Shown: positions 15,033-23,393, numbered from the stretch's first letter. The stretch: DNA of 30,153 nucleotides from Planctomycetota bacterium (GCA_023412695.1 JAEYNG010000346.1:1-30153); one strand, 5' to 3'. Numbers and translations: made by a program. The notes: generated by a model not told the origin, from the letters alone.

Positions 15033-16795
15033 GCCGCCTCCCGAACCACCCCGCCGCGTCCAGCCAAGCGCCCCGCGCAGCGCGCGTCGCGGCCGTCCAA
15101 ACCCGTCCGGATGGCGGATTGGCCATACTTATCGCCGAAACAGGGGGGCCTCAGCCGACAATCGCCGCCGCCCTCTCGGTCGATCAAGCCCAAGCGGCCG
15201 AGTCGCTCAAGCCGCACAAGGTTGACTTGGTCATCCGCCTTGTACCGGGCGCTGAAACCGTCTGCCGCGTCCTGCCGGTCCCCGATGCCATCGGGCAGGA
15301 CCGGTCGCAGGTCGCCGACGCCCTCGGCCTGCTCGCCGAATCGGAACTTCCAAACTCGATCCCCTGGTATCGCCGCGCATCCGGCATCTTGCGCCTTGGC
15401 GACCGGGCCGCGGCCCTGCTTGCCGGGTGGGTCGGAAGCCACTCCGCCGCCACCATTGCCGCACCGCTCTCGAATGTGCCGGAAGTCTGGGTGCCCGAGA
15501 TCGCTGCACTTGGCTCGCTCGGCCAGGCGCTCGGCGGCGGGCCGATGATCGGCCTGACGGACCGCGCGGTCGGCTTGATCTCGATGCTGGCATTCGGCTC
15601 CAAGCGTCCGGTTGGGCGCGTGCTGCGGTTGTCCGCCGACGATGCCGGCTGGCCCCGCGCTGTTCGCTCGGCATGGACAGAGACGGCCAGCGCGGCCGGA
15701 GTCGATACCCCCCCACTCCCGTCCGAGCCATTGCTTTTCGAGGTCCCAACGAGCGCTCGACTCGCGGGCGCGACGCGCGACGCCGAGTGGATCCGTCGGC
15801 ACGGCCTTGCGCTCGGCGCGGTCCTGCTCTACACCAGCGGCGACGCCGCGGTCAGCTCGCTCGTCGCCATGACACCGACCGAGCCCAGCCGGGCGCTGCC
15901 GTTCCATGAGCGCGTGCTCGAAACGCTCTCGCGACCGCGGGTCGCGGTGGCGGTCGCCGCGGCGTCGATCGCCGTGCTGCTCTTCGCGCCATGGGTCGCG
16001 GCCGAGGCGCGATACTCCCTCCTCCGCGCCGAAGCGGGGGATCTCTCCAAGCTCGAAGAGCGCCTCAGCGAGGCCGAACGGCTCTCGGAATTCTACCGCC
16101 TGCTCAACAACAAACGATGGCCGATGACCAAGCTGCTGGCGGATATCGCCGGCGCTGCCCCCGTCGGCGTCGTGGTCGAATCGGTCGAGCTCGCACAGGG
16201 CGAGGCGATCAGCCTCCGCGCAACAGCAGACTCCTCGGAGCTGGTGACGACCTTCCGCAAGAACCTCGCCGACACCAAGGTCTTCCAGAGCGTCGCGACA
16301 CCGACGATCGAGGCCACCGCCGACGGCGTGAGCTTCCAGCTCCAGGCACGGCTGTCACCCAGCGGTGCGATGACCGCCAGCGCGCCAATCGATGATTTCG
16401 CCAAGCAAACGCTCGCGCAACGGCTTTACGGCGATGCCGCGGGGAACTCGGCCCAGGCGGATCACGGCGACGAACCCGCGGACTCCCGAGATGACGACCG
16501 CCGAACGAGCGAGCGCCGCGCCTCCGGTCGCAGTGATCGCGAGTCGTCCGATCGAGGATCCTCTCGCACCGAGCGCAGCGCGGCATCGGCCCCCGCCGCC
16601 GCGCCGACGATCCCGCCCCCGCTCACCGACGCGGAGATCGCCGCGATGGACGCCGCAGCCGCCATGAAGGAATGGGGTGTGCGGCGCAAGGCCTCGACCC
16701 AGCCAGGCCTGGACGCCGCGACTCGCGACCGCCTCGCGGCCGAGGCGGAGAAGTGCAAGGCGCGGATGCAGGCCGCGCGTGGGGGTGGTGCATGA
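15029..16795 (+). CDS. gspL: GspL-like inner-membrane protein with long disordered C-terminal extension
   Basis: Called by operon position and architecture, not by strong sequence match. Of 588 residues, the first ~295 are a cytoplasmic mixed alpha/beta region that could be the actin-like GspL/PilM fold which docks the GspE N-domain. A single membrane helix follows (about 302-325, VAVAVAAASIAVLLFAPWVA), then a coiled stretch (EAGDLSKLEERLSEAERLSE) and a PilN/GspL-type periplasmic domain (about 350-450; VGVVVESVELAQGEAISLRA). From about 465 a Ser/Arg/Asp-rich and Ala/Pro-rich segment, probably disordered, runs to a final helix. It overlaps gspK and the next gene by ATGA. Confidence 0.7.
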   Translation: MSRLPNHPAASSQAPRAARVAAVQTRPDGGLAILIAETGGPQPTIAAALSVDQAQAAESLKPHKVDLVIRLVPGAETVCRVLPVPDAIGQDRSQVADALGLLAESELPNSIPWYRRASGILRLGDRAAALLAGWVGSHSAATIAAPLSNVPEVWVPEIAALGSLGQALGGGPMIGLTDRAVGLISMLAFGSKRPVGRVLRLSADDAGWPRAVRSAWTETASAAGVDTPPLPSEPLLFEVPTSARLAGATRDAEWIRRHGLALGAVLLYTSGDAAVSSLVAMTPTEPSRALPFHERVLETLSRPRVAVAVAAASIAVLLFAPWVAAEARYSLLRAEAGDLSKLEERLSEAERLSEFYRLLNNKRWPMTKLLADIAGAAPVGVVVESVELAQGEAISLRATADSSELVTTFRKNLADTKVFQSVATPTIEATADGVSFQLQARLSPSGAMTASAPIDDFAKQTLAQRLYGDAAGNSAQADHGDEPADSRDDDRRTSERRASGRSDRESSDRGSSRTERSAASAPAAAPTIPPPLTDAEIAAMDAAAAMKEWGVRRKASTQPGLDAATRDRLAAEAEKCKARMQAARGGGA

Positions 16796-17445
16796 GGCTC
16801 CTCGAACTGCTTAACCAGCTCCCCCGCGCCGCAAAGTGGCTCGTTGTCTTCGCGGCGTTCATCGTCGCGTACTTCGCCGTCATCGAGCCGACGCTGAACG
16901 CGACGAACGTCGCGCGTAACCGCGCGGACCGGCTCGAGGCCGCGTTGCGACGCGAGCGGGCGCTGCTCGCGACCAACTCCGAAACCGGCCGCATGCTCTC
17001 CACCGGCATCCGCACCTACGGCCTGCCGCGCCACCCGACCGACGCGAACGTCCGGCCGGAGACGCTGCAGCGCACGGCGAGCTCGATCCTGCTCGATCAC
17101 GGCGTCGAGAACGCGACGTACAACGAGCGGCCCAGCACGATCCGCACCGAGGAAGCCACCGCCGTCGTCGGGAGCAACAACCGCCTCGAGCGGTTCGTCG
17201 TCGATGTCACCTTCGAAACGTCGCCGACCGAAGCGATGGCGATCCTCGCCGACCTCGAGCAGGCGCGCGACATCACCGCGGTCTCACGCGTGAAGATCGA
17301 CAAGGCCTTGAACAACCGCGGCCGGGCCGATGATTCCTCCGGGCTGCGAATCGTCCGCGTCACCATCACCGTGGAATCGTGGATCGCCCTCCGCGTGAGC
17401 GCCAGCACGGCCAGCGCATCCTGGGCCCCGGAGGGCGGTCGATGA
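16792..17445 (+). CDS. gspM: GspM-like (PilO-like) inner-membrane protein
   Basis: Product of 217 residues with a membrane helix near the N-terminus (about 16-36, KWLVVFAAFIVAYFAVI), a coiled-coil-prone stretch (RNRADRLEAALRRERALLAT), and a C-terminal ferredoxin-like strand/helix pattern (RFVVDVTFETSPTEAMAILADLE, then a VRVTITVESW strand). This is the bitopic layout of GspM/PilO, which pairs with GspL/PilN in the assembly platform. The name is inferred from layout and operon position. The ATG at 16792 overlaps the gspL-like stop; the stop overlaps the next start. Confidence 0.7.
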   Translation: MRLLELLNQLPRAAKWLVVFAAFIVAYFAVIEPTLNATNVARNRADRLEAALRRERALLATNSETGRMLSTGIRTYGLPRHPTDANVRPETLQRTASSILLDHGVENATYNERPSTIRTEEATAVVGSNNRLERFVVDVTFETSPTEAMAILADLEQARDITAVSRVKIDKALNNRGRADDSSGLRIVRVTITVESWIALRVSASTASASWAPEGGR

Positions 17446-18275
17446 GCCGAATGACCAGCCTCATCCTCGGCCTCCGCCACCGCGCCGACGGCCGCCGCTG
17501 GGTCGGCGCGTGCGTCGCCGCGTTGGCGCTCGTCGCGCTCGCCTGGGCCGCCGTCCACGCGCGTCCGATCTTCACCGCAACGCGCCTGCCGGACCGCCCC
17601 GCCAACGCGGACACCACCGACGAGCAGCGGCTTGCGCAGTTCGCCGAAACCCTCGACCGCCACGAGGCGCAGATCAACGGCCGTTCGCTCTTCTTCATCC
17701 CCCCGCGTCCGCGTCCGCCGCGCCCAGCATATGTCGAGGACACCACGCCGCGCGAACCACCGAAGCCCACACGCTACGGCGGGCCCGCGATCACCGCGAT
17801 GGTCAACGGGCAGGTGTGGTTCAGCGACGGGCAGCGGCTGGCCGTCGGCGAATCCGGTCGAGGCGTCAAAGTCGTCGCCACGACGCCGCCGTGGTCGGCG
17901 CGGGTGCTGTGGGAAGGCGTCGAGTTCGACGTGGATTTCTTCTCGCGCGACTCGCTCGTCCGCCCGGTGAGCCACTCCACCTCCGACATCTCGCCGCTCA
18001 CGCCGACGCCCGCGACATCAGAGCCGGTCGCGCCCCCGCGTCCGCGGCCCGCACAGCCGGCCCCCAGCGAGCCCTCGCCGCATCCCGAGCCGCCCCCGGC
18101 CGAGCCCGAGGACCCGGCGTCGGACCCTGAACCAGAGCCGCAGCAGGAACCAGAGCCGGAGCCCGAACCCGCGCCCGGCGCAGACCCTTCGCACGATCCG
18201 CAGCCATCGCCTGACCCACAGCCATCGCCCGAACCACAGCCCGAGCCTCAGCCTTCGGACCCGGAGTCCCTATGA
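17442..18275 (+). CDS. GspC-like inner-membrane/periplasmic protein with Pro/Glu/Gln-rich tail
   Basis: Product of 277 residues: one N-terminal membrane helix (about 21-39, VGACVAALALVALAWAAV), a periplasmic helix (LAQFAETLDRHEAQINGRSLFF), then a small beta-rich segment (about 105-165; AITAMVNGQVWFSDGQRLAVG, GVKVVATTP) resembling the homology region of GspC/PilP proteins that contacts the secretin. No PDZ domain is present. From about residue 185 to the end it is a repetitive Pro-rich tail of PEP, PQP and PSP units. Placement directly before gspD supports a GspC/PilP-like role, but the match is weak, so no symbol is given. Both ends overlap neighbours by ATGA. Confidence 0.65.
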   Translation: MSRMTSLILGLRHRADGRRWVGACVAALALVALAWAAVHARPIFTATRLPDRPANADTTDEQRLAQFAETLDRHEAQINGRSLFFIPPRPRPPRPAYVEDTTPREPPKPTRYGGPAITAMVNGQVWFSDGQRLAVGESGRGVKVVATTPPWSARVLWEGVEFDVDFFSRDSLVRPVSHSTSDISPLTPTPATSEPVAPPRPRPAQPAPSEPSPHPEPPPAEPEDPASDPEPEPQQEPEPEPEPAPGADPSHDPQPSPDPQPSPEPQPEPQPSDPESL

Positions 18276-20884
18276 CCATGTCGGATCGATTCTCCCCTGT
18301 TCAGCCGCTCATCGGCGCGATGCTCCTGTGCGCCGGCCTCGCCGCCTCGGTCGCGCTCGCGCAGCCGGAGGACGACGACGCCGACCGTGCAGCGGCCGAG
18401 CCGCCCGCAACGCCCGCTGCGTCGTTCGATGAACGCGGCCGCCGCGTCGTCTACGGCGAGCCCACGCCGCTGGGCTTCAAGAGCGAGCGTGTCGAGCGCA
18501 TCCTCCCGTTCATTGTCGAGACCACCGGCAAGGTCGTGCTCCCCCAGCCCGACGTGCTCAGCCGCCCGATCACCGTCGTGAACGACCGGCCGATCCCGCG
18601 CGACCGCGCGCTCGACCTGGTCTTCATGGCGCTGCAGCAGAACGGCATCGCCGTCGTCGAGACGCCCGACCTCATCATGCTCCGCGACATCGGCGAGATC
18701 GACCGGCAGGACGTGCCGGTCATCGGCCCCGACTCGCGTCTCGAGCACCGGACCGACTTCGGCACGATCGTGGACAAGGTCTTCGCGCTCCACTACTCCT
18801 CCGCCGAGACGATCGGCGAGGTCATCAAGGCCAACCTCCCCAGCTTTGCCAAGATCACCGTCGATCCGCTGTCCAACCAGATCGCCGTGATGGCGCACAT
18901 CGGCCTGCTCCAGCAGATCGAGCGCAAGGTCGAGTTCCTCGATCAGCCCTCCGCCGCGTCGCTCCTCACCGAGACCTTCCACCTGCGCTACGCCGACGCC
19001 GAGCAGGTCGCGACGAACATCCGCGACCTGTTCTCCCAGACCGGCAACACCCGCCAAGGCCAGGGACAGAACAACCCGTTCCAGCAGTTCTTCCAGAACC
19101 GGGGCCAGGGCGGGGGCGGCAACCAGGGCGGCCGCGGCGGGAACCAGGGCAACCAGGGCGGCCGCGGCGGGAACCAGAACAGCCAGGACGGGGCGGCCCC
19201 GAGCGCAAACCTCCGCGTCACCGCCAACACCCAGCAGAACTCCGTCACCGTGCTCGCCGAGAAGCAGGTGCTCGAGCAGATCCGCTCGCAGATCAACAGC
19301 TCATGGGACCGGCCAGTTGATGAGAACGTCGCGCCCCGCATCTACGACCTGAAGAACTCCGATCCCATCAAGGTGCGGGACGCGCTCCGCGAGCTCTTCG
19401 GCCAGCCCAGCGGCAACAACTCAAGTTCCAGCGTCGGTCGCCTTGCCGGGCAGTTCACCTTCGAGGCCCTTCCCGAGCAGTCCCGCCTGATCGTGCTCAG
19501 CAAGTCGCCCGACCACTTCGAAACGATCGACCGGCTCATCTCTGACCTCGACCAGCCCCTCACCGCCGGCCTGCCGCGGATCGTCGAGCTCAAGCACGCG
19601 ACCGCCGAGGAGCTCGCCGAGCAGCTCAACACCCTGCTCTCGCAGGAGGGCACGCTCGCCCAGATCCCGCGCCAGGAGACGGGCCTGACCGAGGGCGCGG
19701 CGGGAGCTTCGCCCTTTGCATCTGACCAGGAAGCGACCGCAAACAATCAGCAGAACACCTCCGCCGGCACCATGCAGTTCTGGTGGCAGCGGGCCCGCCC
19801 CCCCACCACCACCGCCGGCTCATCGAACCTCGTCGCAAAGGTCCGCCTTGTGCCGGTCTGGCGTCAGAACGCCCTCATGGTGCTCTCGCCGCCGGAGTAC
19901 TCCCAGGCGATCGTCGATCTCATCACCGAGCTCGACAAGCCGGGCCGCCAGGTCCTGCTGAAGGCCGTCATCGCCGAGATCAGCATCGAGGACGCCACCG
20001 CCCTCGGCCTGCGCTGGTCGAACGCGCCGATTACCCCCGCGCTCGTTGACAACACCGTGTCCCTGGGCGCGAGCACCGCCGGGCAGGATGCCGGCGGCAT
20101 CTTCACAGGCACCAAGAACGACCTGCTGCCCGGCCTGTTCGACACCTCCGTGCTCAACATCGGCGTGGACCTCAACCTGCTCCTGCAGGCCCTGGCGCAG
20201 AAGACCGCTGTCAACATCCTCTCCGAGCCGCGGATCTTCACCTCCGACAATCAGGAGGCCGAGTTCTTCGCCGGACAGGACGTCCCGTTCATCACCGACT
20301 CGCAGACCACCGACAACGGCTCGCTCACCCAGAGCTTCGACTACCGGGCGGTGGGCCTTGCGCTCCGCGTCCGGCCGCGGATCACGCCCAAGCGCGACGT
20401 CGATCTCCGCATCAACCTCGAGCTCTCGAGCCTTCAGCCGAACCAGACGCTCTTCGGCGGCTTCATCGTGGATCGGCGCGAGACGACCACCCACCTGATC
20501 GTCAAGGACGGCCAGACGGTTGTCGTCTCGGGCATCGTGCGGTCGGAGGACTCGGACATCCTCCGCAAGGTCCCACTGCTGGGCGATATCCCGCTCGTCG
20601 GCGCGCTCTTCCGCTCGACGGAGCGGACCAAGGCCACGACCGAGATCGTCGCGTTCATCACGCCCATCGTGATCGAGAACCCCGAGGAGACCGACAACGC
20701 GACGCAGCCGGACCGTGACCGCTTGCGCGAGCTCCGTCACGAACTCGGCAAGGACGCCCCGGAGGGACCCGACCCCGAGTCCACCGTGTCGCCGACCCCG
20801 GCTGATCAACCGACACCCGGCGCGAAAGAGAACCCCAAGCCCGCAAGGCGCCGACCGGTCGAGACGCGCTACGGCTACGAATGA
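18272..20884 (+). CDS. gspD: Type II secretion outer-membrane secretin GspD
   Basis: Multimeric outer-membrane channel. The 870-residue product has a signal peptide (about 1-30, ending VALAQ), an N0-like domain (about 62-140; VERILPFIVETTGKVVL), then four N1-type repeats by eye (about 170-225, 233-350, 357-430 and 437-555). Each starts with an (L/Y)xxxxA-E-like strand/helix and ends near a xxxLD. The second contains a Gly/Asn/Gln-rich insertion (about 254-310). The secretin core follows (about 558-800): VNILSEPRIFTSDNQEAEF, GQDVPFITDSQT, VGLALRVRPRIT, VVSGIVRSEDS and KVPLLGDIPLVGALF. The tail is Pro-rich. ATG at 18272 overlaps the previous stop. Length is above the 650-700 typical of proteobacterial GspD, owing to the extra repeat, insertion and tail. 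Confidence 0.95.
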   Translation: MTMSDRFSPVQPLIGAMLLCAGLAASVALAQPEDDDADRAAAEPPATPAASFDERGRRVVYGEPTPLGFKSERVERILPFIVETTGKVVLPQPDVLSRPITVVNDRPIPRDRALDLVFMALQQNGIAVVETPDLIMLRDIGEIDRQDVPVIGPDSRLEHRTDFGTIVDKVFALHYSSAETIGEVIKANLPSFAKITVDPLSNQIAVMAHIGLLQQIERKVEFLDQPSAASLLTETFHLRYADAEQVATNIRDLFSQTGNTRQGQGQNNPFQQFFQNRGQGGGGNQGGRGGNQGNQGGRGGNQNSQDGAAPSANLRVTANTQQNSVTVLAEKQVLEQIRSQINSSWDRPVDENVAPRIYDLKNSDPIKVRDALRELFGQPSGNNSSSSVGRLAGQFTFEALPEQSRLIVLSKSPDHFETIDRLISDLDQPLTAGLPRIVELKHATAEELAEQLNTLLSQEGTLAQIPRQETGLTEGAAGASPFASDQEATANNQQNTSAGTMQFWWQRARPPTTTAGSSNLVAKVRLVPVWRQNALMVLSPPEYSQAIVDLITELDKPGRQVLLKAVIAEISIEDATALGLRWSNAPITPALVDNTVSLGASTAGQDAGGIFTGTKNDLLPGLFDTSVLNIGVDLNLLLQALAQKTAVNILSEPRIFTSDNQEAEFFAGQDVPFITDSQTTDNGSLTQSFDYRAVGLALRVRPRITPKRDVDLRINLELSSLQPNQTLFGGFIVDRRETTTHLIVKDGQTVVVSGIVRSEDSDILRKVPLLGDIPLVGALFRSTERTKATTEIVAFITPIVIENPEETDNATQPDRDRLRELRHELGKDAPEGPDPESTVSPTPADQPTPGAKENPKPARRRPVETRYGYE
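19121..19180 (+). repeat. 30-base tandem repeat, two copies, inside gspD
   Basis: Two adjacent 30-base units (19121-19150 and 19151-19180) are identical except near their last three bases. They encode NQGGRGGNQG and NQGGRGGNQN in the periplasmic loop of the second N1-type repeat. The surrounding sequence is also Gly/Gln/Asn-rich. Confidence 0.9.
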
Positions 20885-22221
20885 ACCCCCCGCTCTCCAG
20901 GATCACCGCCACACCCGCCGCCGTGCCCGCTTCAAGGCACGGCGGTTGTCCGCGCGGGTTGACCACACTGCTCCTTCTCGCGGCCTGCGCGTGCGTCGCC
21001 TGCTCCGGCAAGCCCCTCGCGCCCGCCCCAGGGCCGATGTACTCGACCGCCCACGTCCGGGGCGAGCACGAAGCAAAGGAACCCGACCGCTTCTCGCTCG
21101 CGGGCGCTGCCGATCTCCGCTCGCGCACTCGCATCAGTCTTGGCGAGATTGAGTACGATGGGCTCGTGCTCCCCGTGCTCGACCCCGCGGCACGGTTCAT
21201 CGCCACGCAGACCTCACCAGCGCCGACGTGGGAAACGCTCCTCGCGCAGCCCGGCGCACCGCAACCCGCATCGCGCGTGAAGATCCTGACGATCGACCCC
21301 GCCGCCAACCGTTGCGCCGAGCTGCACGCGCTGCCCCGCGGCATCCTGCTGGGCCGCGGCGCGACGGAGCGCGGCGTGCTCGTCGAACAAGCCGCGACGA
21401 CCACCTCCGCGCGACGAATCGGCCTCGCCGATTGGCGCACCGGCGAGATCGAGTGGCTGACCAGCGGCGATGCCGACTGCGCCTTCGCGGCGATCGGAGA
21501 AGACGGCACGCTCGCGTATTGCCGTCGCGGCCGCGGCGAGGACCATTGGTCGCTTGTGCTACGCGATACCCACGGCGCGGAGCATGTCGCCGGGCTGGAT
21601 GACGCCTCGATCGTGTTCCCGCAGGTATGCGTAACGAATCACGGCGTGTGCGTGTTCGCGGTCGTCGTCGCTGAAGCGGCCACCGCGCCGATGCGGCTCG
21701 CGGCATTCATGCTTAGCGCGGGAGAACCCGGCTTGCGTTTCATGAAAGACGCCGTGATCGCACACTCCGGCTCGATGTACGAGGCGTTCCAGGCGGTCGC
21801 GGCGTCCGACCCGCTTGCATGCAAGGCTTCATCTGAGGAGCCGTTGGTGATGGCGTTCGCCGCGATGCACGACGCCGTCGCAGTGTTTTCCCTTGCCGAG
21901 GACCGGCCGCAACTGCTTGTGCGGCCGTGTGTTCCGGGCACGTTCGCCGGCTGCATCGCCACCGGCGAGGCGGGGCGGCCGGGGGTGATCGGCTGCACGA
22001 TGACGGCCTCTGTTTATCAGGACCTTGGAGTCCTTGGGGCGGCTCAATCCTCTTATACAGCGGCGGAAATCTGGCCGCGGGCAGCCATTTTTCGCCGAAC
22101 CCGGTCTTCAGAATGGCCGTACGCGCTCGTCTTTGTTCCGACATCGGCCCAGGAACCGCTTCTTAAGCTCGAATTCATGCAGCCGAGTGCCGGTGGCGGC
22201 GGCCGGCAGTTCGGAAAATGA
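20881..22221 (+). CDS. Cys-rich lipoprotein of unknown function, last gene of the T2SS operon
   Basis: Not a family I recognise. Of 446 residues, the first 41 hold a basic start, a hydrophobic stretch (LTTLLLLAACACVACSG) and a good lipobox LAAC with Cys36 as the likely lipidated residue. The mature part has repeating strand-like segments (for example RVKILTIDPAANRCAEL, RRIGLADWRTGEIEWLTS, DGTLAYCRRG and HWSLVLRD), suggestive of a beta-propeller, and about nine further cysteines. The ATG overlaps the gspD stop by ATGA, so it is translationally coupled to the secretin and probably acts with T2SS at the envelope, for instance as a secretin partner. It is too large and of a different make-up for a known pilotin. 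The last ~200 bases have lower GC than the rest. Confidence 0.8.
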   Translation: MNPPLSRITATPAAVPASRHGGCPRGLTTLLLLAACACVACSGKPLAPAPGPMYSTAHVRGEHEAKEPDRFSLAGAADLRSRTRISLGEIEYDGLVLPVLDPAARFIATQTSPAPTWETLLAQPGAPQPASRVKILTIDPAANRCAELHALPRGILLGRGATERGVLVEQAATTTSARRIGLADWRTGEIEWLTSGDADCAFAAIGEDGTLAYCRRGRGEDHWSLVLRDTHGAEHVAGLDDASIVFPQVCVTNHGVCVFAVVVAEAATAPMRLAAFMLSAGEPGLRFMKDAVIAHSGSMYEAFQAVAASDPLACKASSEEPLVMAFAAMHDAVAVFSLAEDRPQLLVRPCVPGTFAGCIATGEAGRPGVIGCTMTASVYQDLGVLGAAQSSYTAAEIWPRAAIFRRTRSSEWPYALVFVPTSAQEPLLKLEFMQPSAGGGGRQFGK

Positions 22222-22338
22222 CTGGAGTCTTGTTCCGCATAACCCCTGCTTTGACAGGAGTTTGCGTCTCCGGTACGGTCTATGAGGCCGCTTCAATGTT
22301 CGCGACGCGCAAAGTCCGCGGCGATTTCAACGAGACGG

Positions 22339-22367
22339 TTGACACCCCCCCCACCTTGTTGTATCTT
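22339..22367 (+). promoter_or_regulatory. Sigma70-type promoter for the PEP-CTERM-like protein gene
   Basis: A perfect TTGACA (22339-22344), a 17-base spacer, and TATCTT (22362-22367, four of six with T1, A2 and T6) lie in the longest intergenic gap. A start near 22374 would give a leader of about 55 bases ending in a strong Shine-Dalgarno. The spacer holds a run of eight C. Another TTGACA at 22251-22256 with TACGGT 17 bases on (22274-22279) is a weaker second candidate. Confidence 0.7.
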
Positions 22368-22416
22368 CTCACCCGTCGTTGTTGTGGCTTCTGTACTGCC
22401 CTCAATCCTAGATCTG

Positions 22417-22422
22417 AAGGAG
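22417..22422 (+). promoter_or_regulatory. Strong Shine-Dalgarno (AAGGAG) that fixes a GTG start
   Basis: AAGGAG ends 6 bases before the GTG at 22429. The frame is open to 22282, but this site and the signal peptide that follows at once make GTG the start. Confidence 0.85.
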
Positions 22423-22428
22423 ATTCCT

Positions 22429-23313
22429 GTGAAGAAGATTGTTCTCTCTGCTCTTGCTGTCGCGGCGTTCGCCGGTGCGGCCAACGCGGATATCAACTTC
22501 CGCATCGTCGCGATCGAAGCTCCGCCGATCCCCTCGGCCGGCTCCCAGGCGGCTGCAGGCCACGCTGCGACGGGCTTGAACACGTTCGGCGCTGACCTGT
22601 TCCTCAATAACCGGAATACGGGCCAGAGCATCGTGACCTCTCAGGCTGGTCTTCGGAATGCCCTCAGCGGCGCGAACGTCAATACCTCCGGCAGCACCTC
22701 GATTGATACGAGCGGTGGCGCTGGCCAGCGTATTATCTTCGTCCTCCAGGCGATGTGGACGGGCGTTGCGGGCGGCGATGGCTTCGCGACGGTCGGTGGC
22801 AACATCTCCACGAACGAGGCCGCTGGCAGCGCGATGATGGCGCGTTACCAGGAGACTGCCCAGAATCAGGAAGGCATCGATTTCGGTGAGGATCCGGTTA
22901 GCTACGTGCACGGGCACTTCCGTCCGTACAACTCTCTCGCCAACCTCGGTGATCCGAACGATCCGAACGCCAACGGCGACGTCTCGGTTCAGGGCGGCGT
23001 CTGGAACGTCGGCAACATCCTCGGCCTGCAGACGGGTGCGAACCCGGCGGGCCTGGCAGCGGGCGTCTGGGACAACGTGTTCGCTTGGGCGTACACGAAC
23101 ACCGACCCCACCGCTCGCACGGTGATGTTCAACTTCGCTGACGTCGCTGGCTACTCCTCCGTGTTCGATGGCACCGCGAACGGTCAGCCGAACGCGGTTG
23201 ACAGCGGCGAGATCGGCACGGCGTCCTTCACGGTGAACATCGTCCCGGCCCCCGGCGCTGCGGCGCTCCTCGGCCTCGGCGGTCTGCTCGCGGCCCGTCG
23301 CCGTCGCGCCTAA
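22429..23313 (+). CDS. Secreted protein with PEP-CTERM-like sorting tail
   Basis: The 294-residue product has a signal peptide (MKKIVLSALAVAAFAGAANA^D), an extracellular region of strand-rich, Gly/Ala/Asn-rich sequence, and a C-terminal tripartite tail: a Pro-Ala-Pro-Gly motif, hydrophobic LLGLGGLLAA, and RRRRA. This is a PEP-CTERM variant frequent in Phycisphaerae; such tails are processed by an exosortase or a similar peptidase, and the protein is expected at the surface or in matrix. The central part shows a segment FRPYNSLANLGDPNDPNANG and VWDNVFAWAYTNTDPTARTV, but I recognise no enzyme family. Codon use includes many GCT, CTT and GGT codons, unlike its G/C-ending neighbours, as in highly expressed genes. 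It is a monocistronic unit with its own promoter and terminator. TAA stop. Confidence 0.88.
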   Translation: MKKIVLSALAVAAFAGAANADINFRIVAIEAPPIPSAGSQAAAGHAATGLNTFGADLFLNNRNTGQSIVTSQAGLRNALSGANVNTSGSTSIDTSGGAGQRIIFVLQAMWTGVAGGDGFATVGGNISTNEAAGSAMMARYQETAQNQEGIDFGEDPVSYVHGHFRPYNSLANLGDPNDPNANGDVSVQGGVWNVGNILGLQTGANPAGLAAGVWDNVFAWAYTNTDPTARTVMFNFADVAGYSSVFDGTANGQPNAVDSGEIGTASFTVNIVPAPGAAALLGLGGLLAARRRRA

Positions 23314-23355
23314 GCCTCTACGCCTCTCTGTTTGAGTGGCAGTTTGAATCTTCGC

Positions 23356-23393
23356 AGGAGCCTCGGGTGTCCCCCGGGGCTCCTGTTGTTTTT
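23356..23393 (+). terminator. Intrinsic terminator after the PEP-CTERM-like gene
   Basis: A 12-base-pair stem (23356-23367 with 23373-23384, one T-G wobble, otherwise GC-rich and ending AGGAGCC/GGCTCCT) with a 5-base loop is followed by GTTGTTTTT. It lies 42 bases after the stop codon and is the clearest terminator in the window. Confidence 0.92.

Noticed and set aside
22251..22279. TTGACA-17-TACGGT as main promoter
   Set aside because: The -10 matches only three of six; the pair at 22339-22367 is better and nearer. Kept only as a weak second candidate.
22282..22428. A longer N-terminus for the PEP-CTERM-like protein
   Set aside because: The extension covers the promoter and lacks a Shine-Dalgarno; the GTG at 22429 has AAGGAG and a direct signal peptide.
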